IMG/VR virus record: IMGVR_UViG_3300044627_004557
Span: 1-61,797 of that record
Strand: one strand, 5' to 3'
DNA: 61,797 nucleotides
Source: a virus
Shown: positions 29,140 through 36,169 of the stretch, piece after piece
How the letters are laid out: each line of letters begins with the position of its first letter
Position numbering within the stretch: the stretch's first letter is position 1
The notes under the pieces: generated by a model
What the model was told of the DNA's origin: nothing
Databases searched by the model: none
The model's input: only the letters and a program-made list of their open reading frames with translations
Program-made: the position numbers and the translations under genes

Positions 29140-29481
29140 TTAAGGGTTTTGGTGAAGTTCTGGAAATATAAATACTGTGCCTGGGTCGTACCATTCGGCA
29201 TGCCACCCATGTTTGGATAGCAGTTTCATAAACGACCTAAGGGTTCCTCCGTGGTAATTCTTGGATGAATCGTTGTAGTACGCAAATGCGGTTCTGCCTT
29301 TGTAGGTGTATCCGCATTCTCCACATAGCCAAATGCCGTTCTTCCACGCCTCAGTTATGTCTTTGCCCCAAAAGTCCTCCGTGGTACGGATTAGGGGTTT
29401 GTGCCGGTCATTTGGGTCTTCGGTTTGCAGGGATTCGGCCAATATGGCCATCATCGCTTCTCTTGTTTTGTTTAGGCTCAT
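29140..29481 (-). CDS. Protein of unknown function with a Cys pair
   Basis: The 113-aa protein has IWLCGECGYTYKGRTAFAYY, a single CxxC knuckle in the middle, then a helical segment (LRSFMKLLSKHGWHAEWYDP) and a hydrophobic end. The CxxC may be half of a metal site in a dimer. Not recognised. Confidence 0.6.
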   Translation of the reverse strand: MSLNKTREAMMAILAESLQTEDPNDRHKPLIRTTEDFWGKDITEAWKNGIWLCGECGYTYKGRTAFAYYNDSSKNYHGGTLRSFMKLLSKHGWHAEWYDPGTVFIFPELHQNP

Positions 29482-29485
29482 GGCT

Positions 29486-29593
29486 TTAGGGATAAAGGGT
29501 TGTAAGGAATAGGAATGCTCGCGTTAATGCATACAGACCAAGGATGCCGAGTGCGGCAACAAACAAGGTCTTTAGGATTTCTCTACTTGGCAT
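29486..29593 (-). CDS. Tiny single-pass membrane protein
   Basis: The 35-aa product reads MPSREILKTLFVAALGILGL, followed by a short hydrophobic tail, giving one transmembrane helix with a basic N-terminus. Its start overlaps the end of the 90-aa gene by 22 nt and it lies 4 nt before the start of the 113-aa gene. Translation is plausible from coupling only. Confidence 0.5.
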   Translation of the reverse strand: MPSREILKTLFVAALGILGLYALTRAFLFLTTLYP

Positions 29594-29844
29594 CTCTTTT
29601 CGGTTTTTAGTATTGAGTTGAGTTCCTTTTTGATTCGCCTTGCATCATCGCCTCGCCAAGTTTGTGCATTGCTCAAGAAATACAGGACAATAGAGTCTCC
29701 GGAGTCAAGGCCGTAGTCGTCATAAACTGAATTCAGACTACGCATTGCATCAATGTATGGCACAGCACCAAAATAGGGGTTAGGCCAAGTCCTACGAATT
29801 TCTGCGGCTATTTCGTAGAGGGGTCTTTGGGATTGATTTGACAT
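29572..29844 (-). CDS. Small protein of unknown function
   Basis: The 90-aa protein reads RPLYEIAAEIRRTWPNPYFG, AVPYIDAMRSLNSVYDDYGL, DSGDSIVLYFLSNAQTWRGD and a basic end. The A-x-E-I-x-x-x-W...Y..A..YL..AM-like start, followed by the YFLSNAQTWRG pattern, recurs in actinobacterial and Bacteroidota phages. Its function is unknown. A copy of the 20-bp near-palindrome lies 25-45 nt upstream of the start. Confidence 0.65.
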   Translation of the reverse strand: MSNQSQRPLYEIAAEIRRTWPNPYFGAVPYIDAMRSLNSVYDDYGLDSGDSIVLYFLSNAQTWRGDDARRIKKELNSILKTEKRCQVEKS

Positions 29845-29869
29845 GGTTTTTGAGTTGGTTTAGTGAATT

Positions 29870-29889
29870 AGTATACTATAGTAGACTTT
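29870..29889 (-). promoter_or_regulatory. 20-bp near-palindromic operator, copy 2
   Basis: AGTATACTATAGTAGACTTT (plus strand) lies 25 nt from the start codon at 29844. No consensus promoter is seen just upstream. It may therefore act on a transcript from P2 or contain its own start signal. Confidence 0.7.
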
Positions 29890-29891
29890 TA

Positions 29892-30149
29892 TCATTGAGA
29901 AACACGAATGAATTCTGATGTCTGATTGCTGAAGCGGTGTTTCCTACGCTCCTTCCTTGATGAAACCCATTTAGGGTCTACCATTGGGATGGCCTCAAAC
30001 AAGGCCTTTGGCTTTTGCCTCAAGTACTTTGTTTCGCCTCTTTGCAGATAATTTTCTGCAAGCCTTTTATCCTTTATGCAAGGATGGTCAACTAAATAAA
30101 ACATATGTGGTTGATTTTGTTTTTGCCTACTTGGTATTGGCATCAGCAT
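29892..30149 (-). CDS. Small basic protein, first gene after promoter P2
   Basis: The product is 85 aa from the ATG at 30149, selected because promoter P2 and the operator (30161-30180) lie immediately upstream. The longer in-frame start at 30239 would run back across both. The product is strongly basic (SRQKQNQPHMFYLVDHPCIK, KWVSSRKERRKHRF), suggesting nucleic-acid binding. No family recognised. Confidence 0.6.
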   Translation of the reverse strand: MLMPIPSRQKQNQPHMFYLVDHPCIKDKRLAENYLQRGETKYLRQKPKALFEAIPMVDPKWVSSRKERRKHRFSNQTSEFIRVSQ

Positions 30150-30160
30150 TCCAAATGAAT

Positions 30161-30180
30161 AGTATACTATAGTAGACTTT
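30161..30180 (-). promoter_or_regulatory. 20-bp near-palindromic operator, copy 3
   Basis: AGTATACTATAGTAGACTTT, identical to copies 2, 4 and 5, lies about 40 nt downstream of the predicted start of P2 and 12 nt before the start codon at 30149. Binding here would block elongation or initiation of translation. Confidence 0.75.
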
Positions 30181-30216
30181 TTTGATAGCATCTCTATGGT
30201 GTAGCATTCAATAATA

Positions 30217-30247
30217 CAAAGATAGGCAAGTTTTCCCATTTGACAAA
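30217..30247 (-). promoter_or_regulatory. Bacteroidota-consensus promoter P2
   Basis: TTTG (30247-30244) and TATCTTTG (30224-30217) on the minus strand are spaced by exactly 19 nt. The flanks (GCTATTTGT and TTTGTATTA) are shared with P1, so the promoter-operator block looks duplicated. It would drive the gene at 30149. Confidence 0.8.
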
Positions 30248-30312
30248 TAGCATTTACTGTTCAACGGAACGCATCGCATTGGTTCGCCACTCCTTGCGAG
30301 ATTTATTCAAAA

Positions 30313-30332
30313 AGTATACTATAGTAGACTTT
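30313..30332 (-). promoter_or_regulatory. 20-bp near-palindromic operator, copy 4
   Basis: AGTATACTATAGTAGACTTT lies 66 nt upstream of P2 and about 150 nt downstream of the 275-aa gene terminator. No gene starts directly after it, so it may act as an upstream site for P2. Confidence 0.7.
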
Positions 30333-30488
30333 CCCGGTTTTGTTTTGTTACGCTGCATCGCACCGCATCGCATATGATAGTGATAGTGACTTTTTTTCTG
30401 TACTCGATCGAGTTTTACGAATGAGTGCCAGGGAACAACAATGTGTTATGAAGGCAATTAGTTCGTATTGTGTTACGAAAGTATGGGC

Positions 30489-30517
30489 AAAAAAAAACCC
30501 CTTGCTTTCGCAAGGGG
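30489..30517 (-). terminator. Strong rho-independent terminator of the 275-aa gene
   Basis: CCCCTTGC (30498-30505), a TTTC loop and GCAAGGGG (30510-30517) form a perfect 8-bp stem. On the minus strand it is followed by nine T residues. It isolates the 275-aa gene from the rest of the leftward arm. Confidence 0.9.
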
Positions 30518-30528
30518 TCTGTAACACA

Positions 30529-31356
30529 TTATGCGTGATTTTTTATGCTTTGTGTTACGAGTTCACGCTGAGGTTTTGTTAATTTAATGTTACCATAGTC
30601 TGTAATCCACTTCTTGGACTTTGTATCCAAGTAATGTGTTACGCCAAATGGCTGATGCCTTTTAGCATCCAACAGGATGGTAGGCATAACATTAGTTACA
30701 TTTTTCAAGAACTCTTGCAGTTCGGTGGGTTCAATGTTATGTAGTTCGGTAACATATCCGCCTTTGTTATGTTTGGATATTGTTATACCTTGACCTTTGT
30801 ATAACATATTAAACACAACCTCCTTGGCTTCGTTCTCTTTTGTCTCTTGCTCTTGCTCTAATTGTCTATCGTGAGACTCCAAAGCATCCGTAACATTAGA
30901 CGAATTATCGTCGTCTTTTGGTTCGGTTTCTTTATTGTCTTTTGTTTTACCACTACAAAAATCGTTAAAAGTAGTGGCATCCATAACATATTCCGTAGGT
31001 GATTCTGCGTTCAATGTTATAAATTGACCCACTTTTTCGGGGTTATTTTTAACATATTTCCCCATAGTGGCGAGGCGATAGAAATAGGCTTTGCCCATAT
31101 TAAATGTAACACTAATTACATCCTCCATCGTAACATCAATCTTTTTCTTCTTTCGTAACTCTTTACACTCCGCAGAGTTAAAATAGACACGGAAATCGTA
31201 ACACAATTTGGATAGTTCCACCAATTTTAAGAAACGATTGTGCCTAATGTTACGAAGTTCTGTTAGTAACTTTTTAACATCAGAAAATTTCACGATGTTA
31301 CGAACCGAAGGCAAAGCAACAAACAAAGAAACGGCATTCAAAACTGACTTATTCAT
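30529..31356 (-). CDS. Putative DNA-binding replication/partition protein carrying a motif array in its coding sequence
   Basis: This 275-aa protein is of unknown family. Residues about 74-115 (VTMEDVISVTFNMGKAYFYR then LATMGKYVKNNPEKVGQF) look like a helix-turn-helix with a following helix. Residues 135-178 are a charged, probably disordered linker, and 180-275 a second compact domain (LYKGQGITISKHNKGGYVTE). The gene has its own promoter (31583-31613) and terminator. Its coding sequence contains about twenty TGTTAY motifs continuous with the non-coding array upstream. I infer a self-targeting origin or centromere-binding protein; no homologue was recognised. Confidence 0.6.
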   Translation of the reverse strand: MNKSVLNAVSLFVALPSVRNIVKFSDVKKLLTELRNIRHNRFLKLVELSKLCYDFRVYFNSAECKELRKKKKIDVTMEDVISVTFNMGKAYFYRLATMGKYVKNNPEKVGQFITLNAESPTEYVMDATTFNDFCSGKTKDNKETEPKDDDNSSNVTDALESHDRQLEQEQETKENEAKEVVFNMLYKGQGITISKHNKGGYVTELHNIEPTELQEFLKNVTNVMPTILLDAKRHQPFGVTHYLDTKSKKWITDYGNIKLTKPQRELVTQSIKNHA

Positions 31357-31582
31357 AACAATATATATTTTGTGTTATGTTTTTGTGCAATGTTATGAGG
31401 ATTTGCACATATCCGATTTATGCATTGTTATGGGAATGCATACCCACAGTCAATCCGAAAAAAGCATAACACAACTTTTTTGTGAGAACATTACTCACAT
31501 TGTGTTATTTAATTTTTCAATAAGTCAAAGAACGAATCGTCGTAACACATTACGCATCCCTGCGACCTTTACTAACGATATA

Positions 31583-31613
31583 CAAATATACAAAAGAAAT
31601 TTGATATTACAAA
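31583..31613 (-). promoter_or_regulatory. Bacteroidota-consensus promoter P3 of the 275-aa gene
   Basis: TTTG (31613-31610), 19 nt, TATATTTG (31590-31583) on the minus strand, with the same extended GCTATTTGT as P1 and P2. The predicted leader to the start codon at 31356 is about 220 nt and contains several TGTTAY motifs, so the protein could act on its own transcript. Confidence 0.75.
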
Positions 31614-31704
31614 TAGCCATACAATGCAGTAAAGGGACATTTTGGCTAACAGTTTACCGACACGATGTGAGATGTGTTATGGATTACTTGTTTTTGATTG
31701 GAAA

Positions 31705-31780
31705 AGTATACTATAGTAGACTTTATGTAGAATGTGTTACGAAAATTGCCTATCAGCAAAGGTATACTATAGTAGACTTT
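31705..31780 (-). promoter_or_regulatory. 20-bp near-palindromic operators, copies 5 and 6, with flanking duplication
   Basis: AGTATACTATAGTAGACTTT at 31705-31724 and a copy with G at position 1 at 31761-31780 lie 56 bp apart. Each is followed by TGTAGAATGTGTTAYGAAA, so operator and TGTTAY motif were duplicated as a unit. They are 90-170 bp upstream of P3, suggesting joint control of the 275-aa gene. Confidence 0.75.
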
Positions 31781-32825
31781 TTGTAGAATGTGTTATGAAA
31801 TGTAGCAAAACCCTGGATTTGCTATATGCCCACGATAGTGAATTTGTTGTTACAACAATGATTTATTTTTTCCGTATTACCTACAAGCACTAATAATTGT
31901 GTAATATGTTATAGAATAGTGTAGCAATAAAAACCTTTGGTAATTTTTGGGTGTATCGTAACACATTGTTTTGCATTAGAGTTTTTGGAAGGTGTATCGT
32001 TTTGTTATAACAACATAAAATTCAGCCACATACACAAAATCATTTGTTACAAAAATGATGTGTTATGAGTAATCCTGTTTTTCCAATAAAAATATGAGAT
32101 GAAAAATCACAATGTGTTATGAATACACCTGGACTCAGTACAAAGTCGTTTTGTTATAACACAACCATTTGTAAAACAATATGGATTTGGTAAAAGATGT
32201 GTTATGAAAAGATGTGTTACACAATTAGATAAATGATGTGTTACACGGATGAGATAAAACTTGTGTTACAAAACAAGACATCCTGTGCAATCATTGGTTT
32301 TGTTATAACACAACCACTTACCGAACGAACGATTTTTACTTTTCATAACAATGCTAACCAAAATAATGTGTTATAACAATGCGAGTTAGTCATCATTATT
32401 TTTGCTCAAAAATAAAAATAGGTTTTATATATTTTTAGTCATTAGAAAAATAATGTGTTGTAACAATGCTATGATAAACAATATGTTATAACACAACCAC
32501 TTTTTGTATCCAATAAATTTATTGTAGCAATTATTCATAACATTGATTACAATTTTATCGTATCATTAGACGAGCAATAGCATTGTTATATAACACATCA
32601 TTGTTTTTTTGTCATCATTTTTTTTTGGAATAAAAATCAATCATTGTTATAACATTGCCTAATTGTGCCTGTTGTTTTAACAAATGATACACTAAATGTA
32701 GTAGAGCAAAACTAAATATATTGTTGTAACAACAGATTGACTAATGGATTGTTTATTCAATGTTACGAATAGGGGGGGACGACTTTCATTTTTGAAACTG
32801 AACTAGAAAAATTAGGGGTAAAGCC

Positions 32826-32874
32826 CAAAATTCCATCCATACAATGTTCAAAATTCCATCCATAGGGATCCCTA
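32826..32874. repeat. Direct repeat and palindrome upstream of the RepL-like gene
   Basis: CAAAATTCCATCCATA occurs at 32826-32841 and 32849-32864 (23-bp period), followed by the palindrome TAGGGATCCCTA (32863-32874). This could be an iteron-like or operator element for the initiator gene. Confidence 0.6.
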
Positions 32875-32987
32875 TTTTGAACAGGGAGTGCTATATCTAT
32901 ATTATTATATAGAGGGAAATTAGGGGGGTACCAAAAAAGTGCCCTAGCGATATCAAAAACAGCGTTTTTTATTGACATATAATTCAC

Positions 32988-33034
32988 AATGTGGCCAAAT
33001 TCACCAAAAATGTGGCCAAATTCACCACATTTGT
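32988..33034. repeat. Tandem AATGTGGCCAAATTCACC repeat in the RepL-like gene leader
   Basis: AATGTGGCCAAATTCACC is repeated at 32989 and 33010. The second copy ends CCACATTTG, forming an imperfect inverted repeat with its own start. A GTG here could extend the RepL-like frame, but an operator 40-80 bp before the ATG at 33072 seems more likely. Confidence 0.55.
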
Positions 33035-33071
33035 AAGAACATTTGGGGTAAAAAAGGGTTACTTTTACGAT

Positions 33072-33524
33072 ATGGCAAAGTTTTTAAGGAAGAGGCAGCT
33101 TGTGGATACTCAAACGGGGGAGGAATTCCTTTCGGATGAGCGTATTAGTGTTTTAGGGAGGTCTGCATGGGACAGGGCGAGGTTTGTAAAGATGTTTATT
33201 CCCGGGTTGGAGGCTTTGGTTAGGCTAAAGCCATCGGAGATCGCCTTGGCTATGTACGTTATGACCAGGCTGAAGAGTGGTTCCAGGGTGGTTCAGGTGG
33301 AGTTTCAGGGGTATTGTGAGTGGGTGGAGCCTATTGTGGGGAAGAAGCCTGATCGATCTTCGTACCACAAGGCGGTTAAGGGGTTGGTTGGCGAGGGCTG
33401 GATGGCGAAGTCCGGGAAGGAGTGGTTGATTAACCACAACATGGCTTTTGTTGGCGATAGGGGGAGGCATTTGGTTTCAAGCACGGTCTCTTTGGTGCGT
33501 TCAAACGAAACTATTGAGCCCTAG
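33072..33524 (+). CDS. repL: RepL-like plasmid replication initiator
   Basis: The product is 150 aa from the ATG at 33072. It aligns by eye with the RepL family of small plasmid replication initiators: RQLVDTQTGEEF at the start, FVKMFIPGLEALVRLKPSEI as the first helix pair, SSYHKAVKGLVGEGWMAKSG as the winged-helix recognition part, and EWLINHNMAFVGDRGRHL as the wing and end. It is the first rightward gene after the motif-rich non-coding region, where its origin is probably located. A longer in-frame GTG start at 32991 would cover a tandem repeat. The symbol is by family resemblance. Confidence 0.7.
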   Translation: MAKFLRKRQLVDTQTGEEFLSDERISVLGRSAWDRARFVKMFIPGLEALVRLKPSEIALAMYVMTRLKSGSRVVQVEFQGYCEWVEPIVGKKPDRSSYHKAVKGLVGEGWMAKSGKEWLINHNMAFVGDRGRHLVSSTVSLVRSNETIEP

Positions 33525-33539
33525 GGCGGTTATAGGGGC

Positions 33540-33779
33540 ATGAACATGAACATCGTTATGTCGTATCCGGGTATCATCGTGGAGATGATGGAGGATTACT
33601 ACGAGTCCGGGAAGGATTTTGAGGAAATAAAGTACGATCATGCAAGGTATTTTATAGAGAAAAACTATTATCTTTACAGAGACCTTGTGTCAAAGGACTT
33701 GGCTTTTTATGAAAAAGCCTTTAACTTGATGACTACAAGGGGGGACTACAAAGACAAAATACTTACCAATGAAAGATGA
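33540..33779 (+). CDS. Small acidic protein of unknown function
   Basis: This 79-aa protein, rich in Y, D, E and K (IIVEMMEDYYESGKDFEEIK, YDHARYFIEKNYYLYRDLVS), is probably helical. It overlaps the next gene by 11 nt. It lies between the initiator and the virion genes, where early regulatory genes are common. No family recognised. Confidence 0.55.
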   Translation: MNMNIVMSYPGIIVEMMEDYYESGKDFEEIKYDHARYFIEKNYYLYRDLVSKDLAFYEKAFNLMTTRGDYKDKILTNER

Positions 33780-34125
33780 ATCAATAGAGGGAAGAGTTTT
33801 AGAGCCATACGGTTTTGAATATGTAAATTCGTCCTGGATGAGCGACGAAGCGGATGGCCCGGGGTATTGGCGGAGTGCTACGCACAAAGTCATAAAGCAC
33901 GAAGACGACCGGTACACGATCTTTCAATTTGGCGAAATCAGCGATTACGACGAAAAGAACAAGATTTTCACGGTGTCGCACTTTGATGAGTTGGGTTTTG
34001 TGTGCTTTTTTGGGATGATTGATTGGGAGGACGAGGAGTTTTGCGACAAGTTGCTCACAATGGTTGGGGCGATCATAGAGATTGATCACGACTTGGATGA
34101 CGTCTTTGGGGAAGACGAGGAGTGA
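33769..34125 (+). CDS. Small very acidic protein
   Basis: The 118-aa protein contains YGFEYVNSSWMSDEADGPGY, YTIFQFGEISDYDEKNKIFT and an acidic tail (IEIDHDLDDVFGEDEE). The strong negative charge would suit a DNA mimic or a partner of a basic protein. No motif confirms either. It precedes the structural genes by 46 nt. Confidence 0.6.
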   Translation: MKDESIEGRVLEPYGFEYVNSSWMSDEADGPGYWRSATHKVIKHEDDRYTIFQFGEISDYDEKNKIFTVSHFDELGFVCFFGMIDWEDEEFCDKLLTMVGAIIEIDHDLDDVFGEDEE

Positions 34126-34171
34126 ACAAAGCACAAAGCCGTATTGTTAATGATGCAGAACTAACAAAATT

Positions 34172-34885
34172 ATGGCAAGTGCAATTCGCTTTACCGAGGT
34201 AATTAACAGCAATGGGAATGTTCCAACAGGAACTCCGGTTTCCCTTCGTGAGACGGCTATTTCCTCTGACGACTTTAAGTGGGCTTACTCCGGGGGAGGT
34301 AACAACCGGTACGTAGAGTTCTACGATGCGCAGATTGGTGCCAATCGGGTAGCGACCATCACCACGGCATCTTATACGGCCCTTACGAGCGTTTCGGGTA
34401 CACTCACCCAGGTAACAAGTACCGTCAGCGGTATTGGTAAATACGACGCTCCTGTCACGGGTGTTTCTACAGCCACAGGGTCTTTCATCGTCAACTTGGA
34501 GCACATCGCCATTGCCTACTTAACGGCAGCGGGTTCTTCCAATGTTCAGTATGTATTCAAGAACAAGTGCTTTGAGTTTGCCATTAACAGGACTCCGGCT
34601 CAACTTCGTACTGCCGCAATAACGAATAATGCAGTCAAGCTGATGTCCTTGGAGTTCCCACTTCTCTTTATGAGCAACAACCGGGTATTGAATGCGTCCA
34701 CATCCGGTGCATCTGGTTGCATTTTTGCTTTCTCAAAGCTGAAATCCGCAGGGGTTATTGCAGACGACCGTCGTTTTATTGACGCAGGAGTTACAGGCGT
34801 TGTCAGCGAGATTTATCTTGACACCCCAGATAGTTTAGTTTTGGCTACCACAACTCCTCTTACAACCATTATTCCCGGATTCTAA
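34172..34885 (+). CDS. Virion structural protein (beta-rich)
   Basis: The 237-aa T-, S-, A- and N-rich protein (RFTEVINSNGNVPTGTPVSL, TASYTALTSVSGTLTQVTST) is typical of phage head or tail beta-sandwich proteins. Its stop shares one base with the next gene, and both precede the terminase. The position ahead of the packaging genes is unusual for a tail protein. It may be a decoration or fibre component. Confidence 0.6.
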   Translation: MASAIRFTEVINSNGNVPTGTPVSLRETAISSDDFKWAYSGGGNNRYVEFYDAQIGANRVATITTASYTALTSVSGTLTQVTSTVSGIGKYDAPVTGVSTATGSFIVNLEHIAIAYLTAAGSSNVQYVFKNKCFEFAINRTPAQLRTAAITNNAVKLMSLEFPLLFMSNNRVLNASTSGASGCIFAFSKLKSAGVIADDRRFIDAGVTGVVSEIYLDTPDSLVLATTTPLTTIIPGF

Positions 34886-35649
34886 TGAGTCAACTTTTTA
34901 ACTTTTCGTTTCAGACACTTGCTGGAGCCCCGGATTCTCCTGGAGCCATCAACAGGAATCAAGTGGTTTATGCGTATGCCACGCAGTCCACGAAGACTTT
35001 GTTGGTGTTCACGAACGGAGATTCAAGGATTGCCGACAACACATTGGCATCAATCAAGTCAATCTTTGGGTTGACATCTATTGGATCGCCAACAAATGTA
35101 AACGGGCAGGTCGTATCCCTTGGCGAGGTTTTCGTAAACCAAGACTACATAACGCAAGTTTTTGACAGAACGTCTTCTCGCATAGTTGAGATGAATCAAC
35201 CAGCTAGTTCACCGGTTATTTTTACAACAACGACTTCCCTCGCTGGCGTTGCAGGAAACTCTATTTTTGCGGAAAAAGGATACAAGGAATGGGTTGGAAC
35301 AATTGATGTAAACGGAACAAATGCGGCGACTGGAAACACGCTGTACAACACCATGGGCGTTTCACCAACCGTTACCACTGTTACAGGTGGAACGTTAAAT
35401 GGCACTTTATCAAATGTATACTGGAAGCTTGGCTTCCCGGGCGTTGTCACATCTGGAAACATAGCTACAAGCTCTGTTGCGAATATTACGGCTGGAAATC
35501 AAAACAGCCTAAACAGTACAACGATTCCTCGTTTGAGTTTAGGAACTTCCGAAGAGACTTCAAGTTTCGTCATCGCGACTTGGTCTACAAGCACAGCAAA
35601 TAGCGTAGTTACGAACAAGTTTTTAGTCTCAATTAAGTTTTTTGCTTAA
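34885..35649 (+). CDS. Virion structural protein (beta-rich)
   Basis: This 254-aa protein has many T, S, N and V residues and alternating strands (TKTLLVFTNGDSRIADNTLA, NSVVTNKFLVSIKFFA) and no charged coiled coil. It is likely a partner of the preceding gene product (1-nt overlap), possibly in a head-decoration or tail-appendage complex. No family recognised. Confidence 0.6.
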   Translation: MSQLFNFSFQTLAGAPDSPGAINRNQVVYAYATQSTKTLLVFTNGDSRIADNTLASIKSIFGLTSIGSPTNVNGQVVSLGEVFVNQDYITQVFDRTSSRIVEMNQPASSPVIFTTTTSLAGVAGNSIFAEKGYKEWVGTIDVNGTNAATGNTLYNTMGVSPTVTTVTGGTLNGTLSNVYWKLGFPGVVTSGNIATSSVANITAGNQNSLNSTTIPRLSLGTSEETSSFVIATWSTSTANSVVTNKFLVSIKFFA

Positions 35650-35686
35650 AAGCAGAACTAAGGCAAAAAGCCTTGGTTAACGTTGT

Positions 35687-36169
35687 ATGCTATTTAAAAT
35701 AAGTCAAGAGGATGTCTTTGATGACAATCCTCATTTGTCCATACTCACAGAGTTTAAGGGCATAACATCGGACGAGTTCAAGTTCGTAGCCTTGTACGCG
35801 GATTGGAAGTCCCCCTACAAGAATCTATCCCCCGAGGAGCGTTACCAAAAAGCACTCCTCAACGTGTCTTCAGTCCGCAAGGACAAGATCGGTAAGTACA
35901 TTGAAGCATACCACGACATGCAGGGCATTGGTTCGGAGAGAGAGTCCCTGGAGGCTCTGGAGGCAGCCCTGTCCGAAATACGCAAAAGACTCAAAGGTGC
36001 CCAAGGCTTAGAGGCCGACGAGATTAAGAAGCTTTCCGCATCGCTCATTGACCTGACCAAACAACGCAAAGCCATTGAAATCATGATTAACACGGAGATG
36101 AACATGGACATACAGAAGGATTCTTCGGCCGAGGACGAGATGTCCGCCATTGACAGCTTTCACGCATGA
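35687..36169 (+). CDS. Small terminase subunit candidate
   Basis: The 160-aa protein overlaps the large terminase start by 4 nt. Its N-terminus (ISQEDVFDDNPHLSILTEFK) is followed by a long charged helix region (LEALEAALSEIRKRLKGAQG, LSASLIDLTKQRKAIEIMI) that could be the oligomerisation core. The C-terminal tail is acidic. Length, coiled-coil content and position fit a terS, but the N-terminal DNA-binding HTH cannot be recognised with confidence. Confidence 0.55.
   Translation: MLFKISQEDVFDDNPHLSILTEFKGITSDEFKFVALYADWKSPYKNLSPEERYQKALLNVSSVRKDKIGKYIEAYHDMQGIGSERESLEALEAALSEIRKRLKGAQGLEADEIKKLSASLIDLTKQRKAIEIMINTEMNMDIQKDSSAEDEMSAIDSFHA

Larger units (their letters stand above)
30240..30528. 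other. Non-coding stretch between the 275-aa gene terminator and P2
   Basis: This region contains the -33 end of P2, operator copy 4, GCATCGCACCGCATCGCA-like short repeats (about 30353-30370), a CTCGATCGAG palindrome (about 30403-30412), several TGTTAY motifs and the terminator. No convincing gene seen on either strand. Confidence 0.6.
30430..32770. repeat. Dense TGTTAY motif array (candidate origin or centromere)
   Basis: The hexamer TGTTAT/TGTTAC (either strand) recurs about every 30-60 bp through the 275-aa gene and the non-coding DNA to 32766, often as RATGTGTTAYGAAA. Six perfect TGTTATAACA palindromes lie at 32003, 32152, 32301, 32369, 32484 and 32645. The first three are exactly 149 bp apart. 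TTGTTATAACACAACCA occurs at 32151 and 32300 (variant at 32483). The region is AT-rich, sits between the divergent arms and adjoins a RepL-like gene. Confidence 0.75.
31357..32990. other. 1.6-kb non-coding, AT-rich divergence region
   Basis: There is no gene with credible coding character on either strand. The region holds promoter P3, operator copies 5 and 6, most of the TGTTAY array, direct repeats at 32826-32864, a TAGGGATCCCTA palindrome (32863-32874) and the leader of the RepL-like gene. It is the best candidate for the replication origin. Confidence 0.7.

Noticed and set aside
31208-31786. 192-aa open frame on the plus strand opposite and upstream of the 275-aa gene
   Set aside because: It has an unusual composition (many I, L, C, T), runs through promoter P3 and operator copy 5, and lies antisense to a better coding gene. 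It is most likely an accidental frame in AT-rich DNA.
35657-35675. Hairpin AAGGC-AAAAA-GCCTT as a terminator
   Set aside because: The stem is only five base pairs and no U tract follows. It may be incidental.
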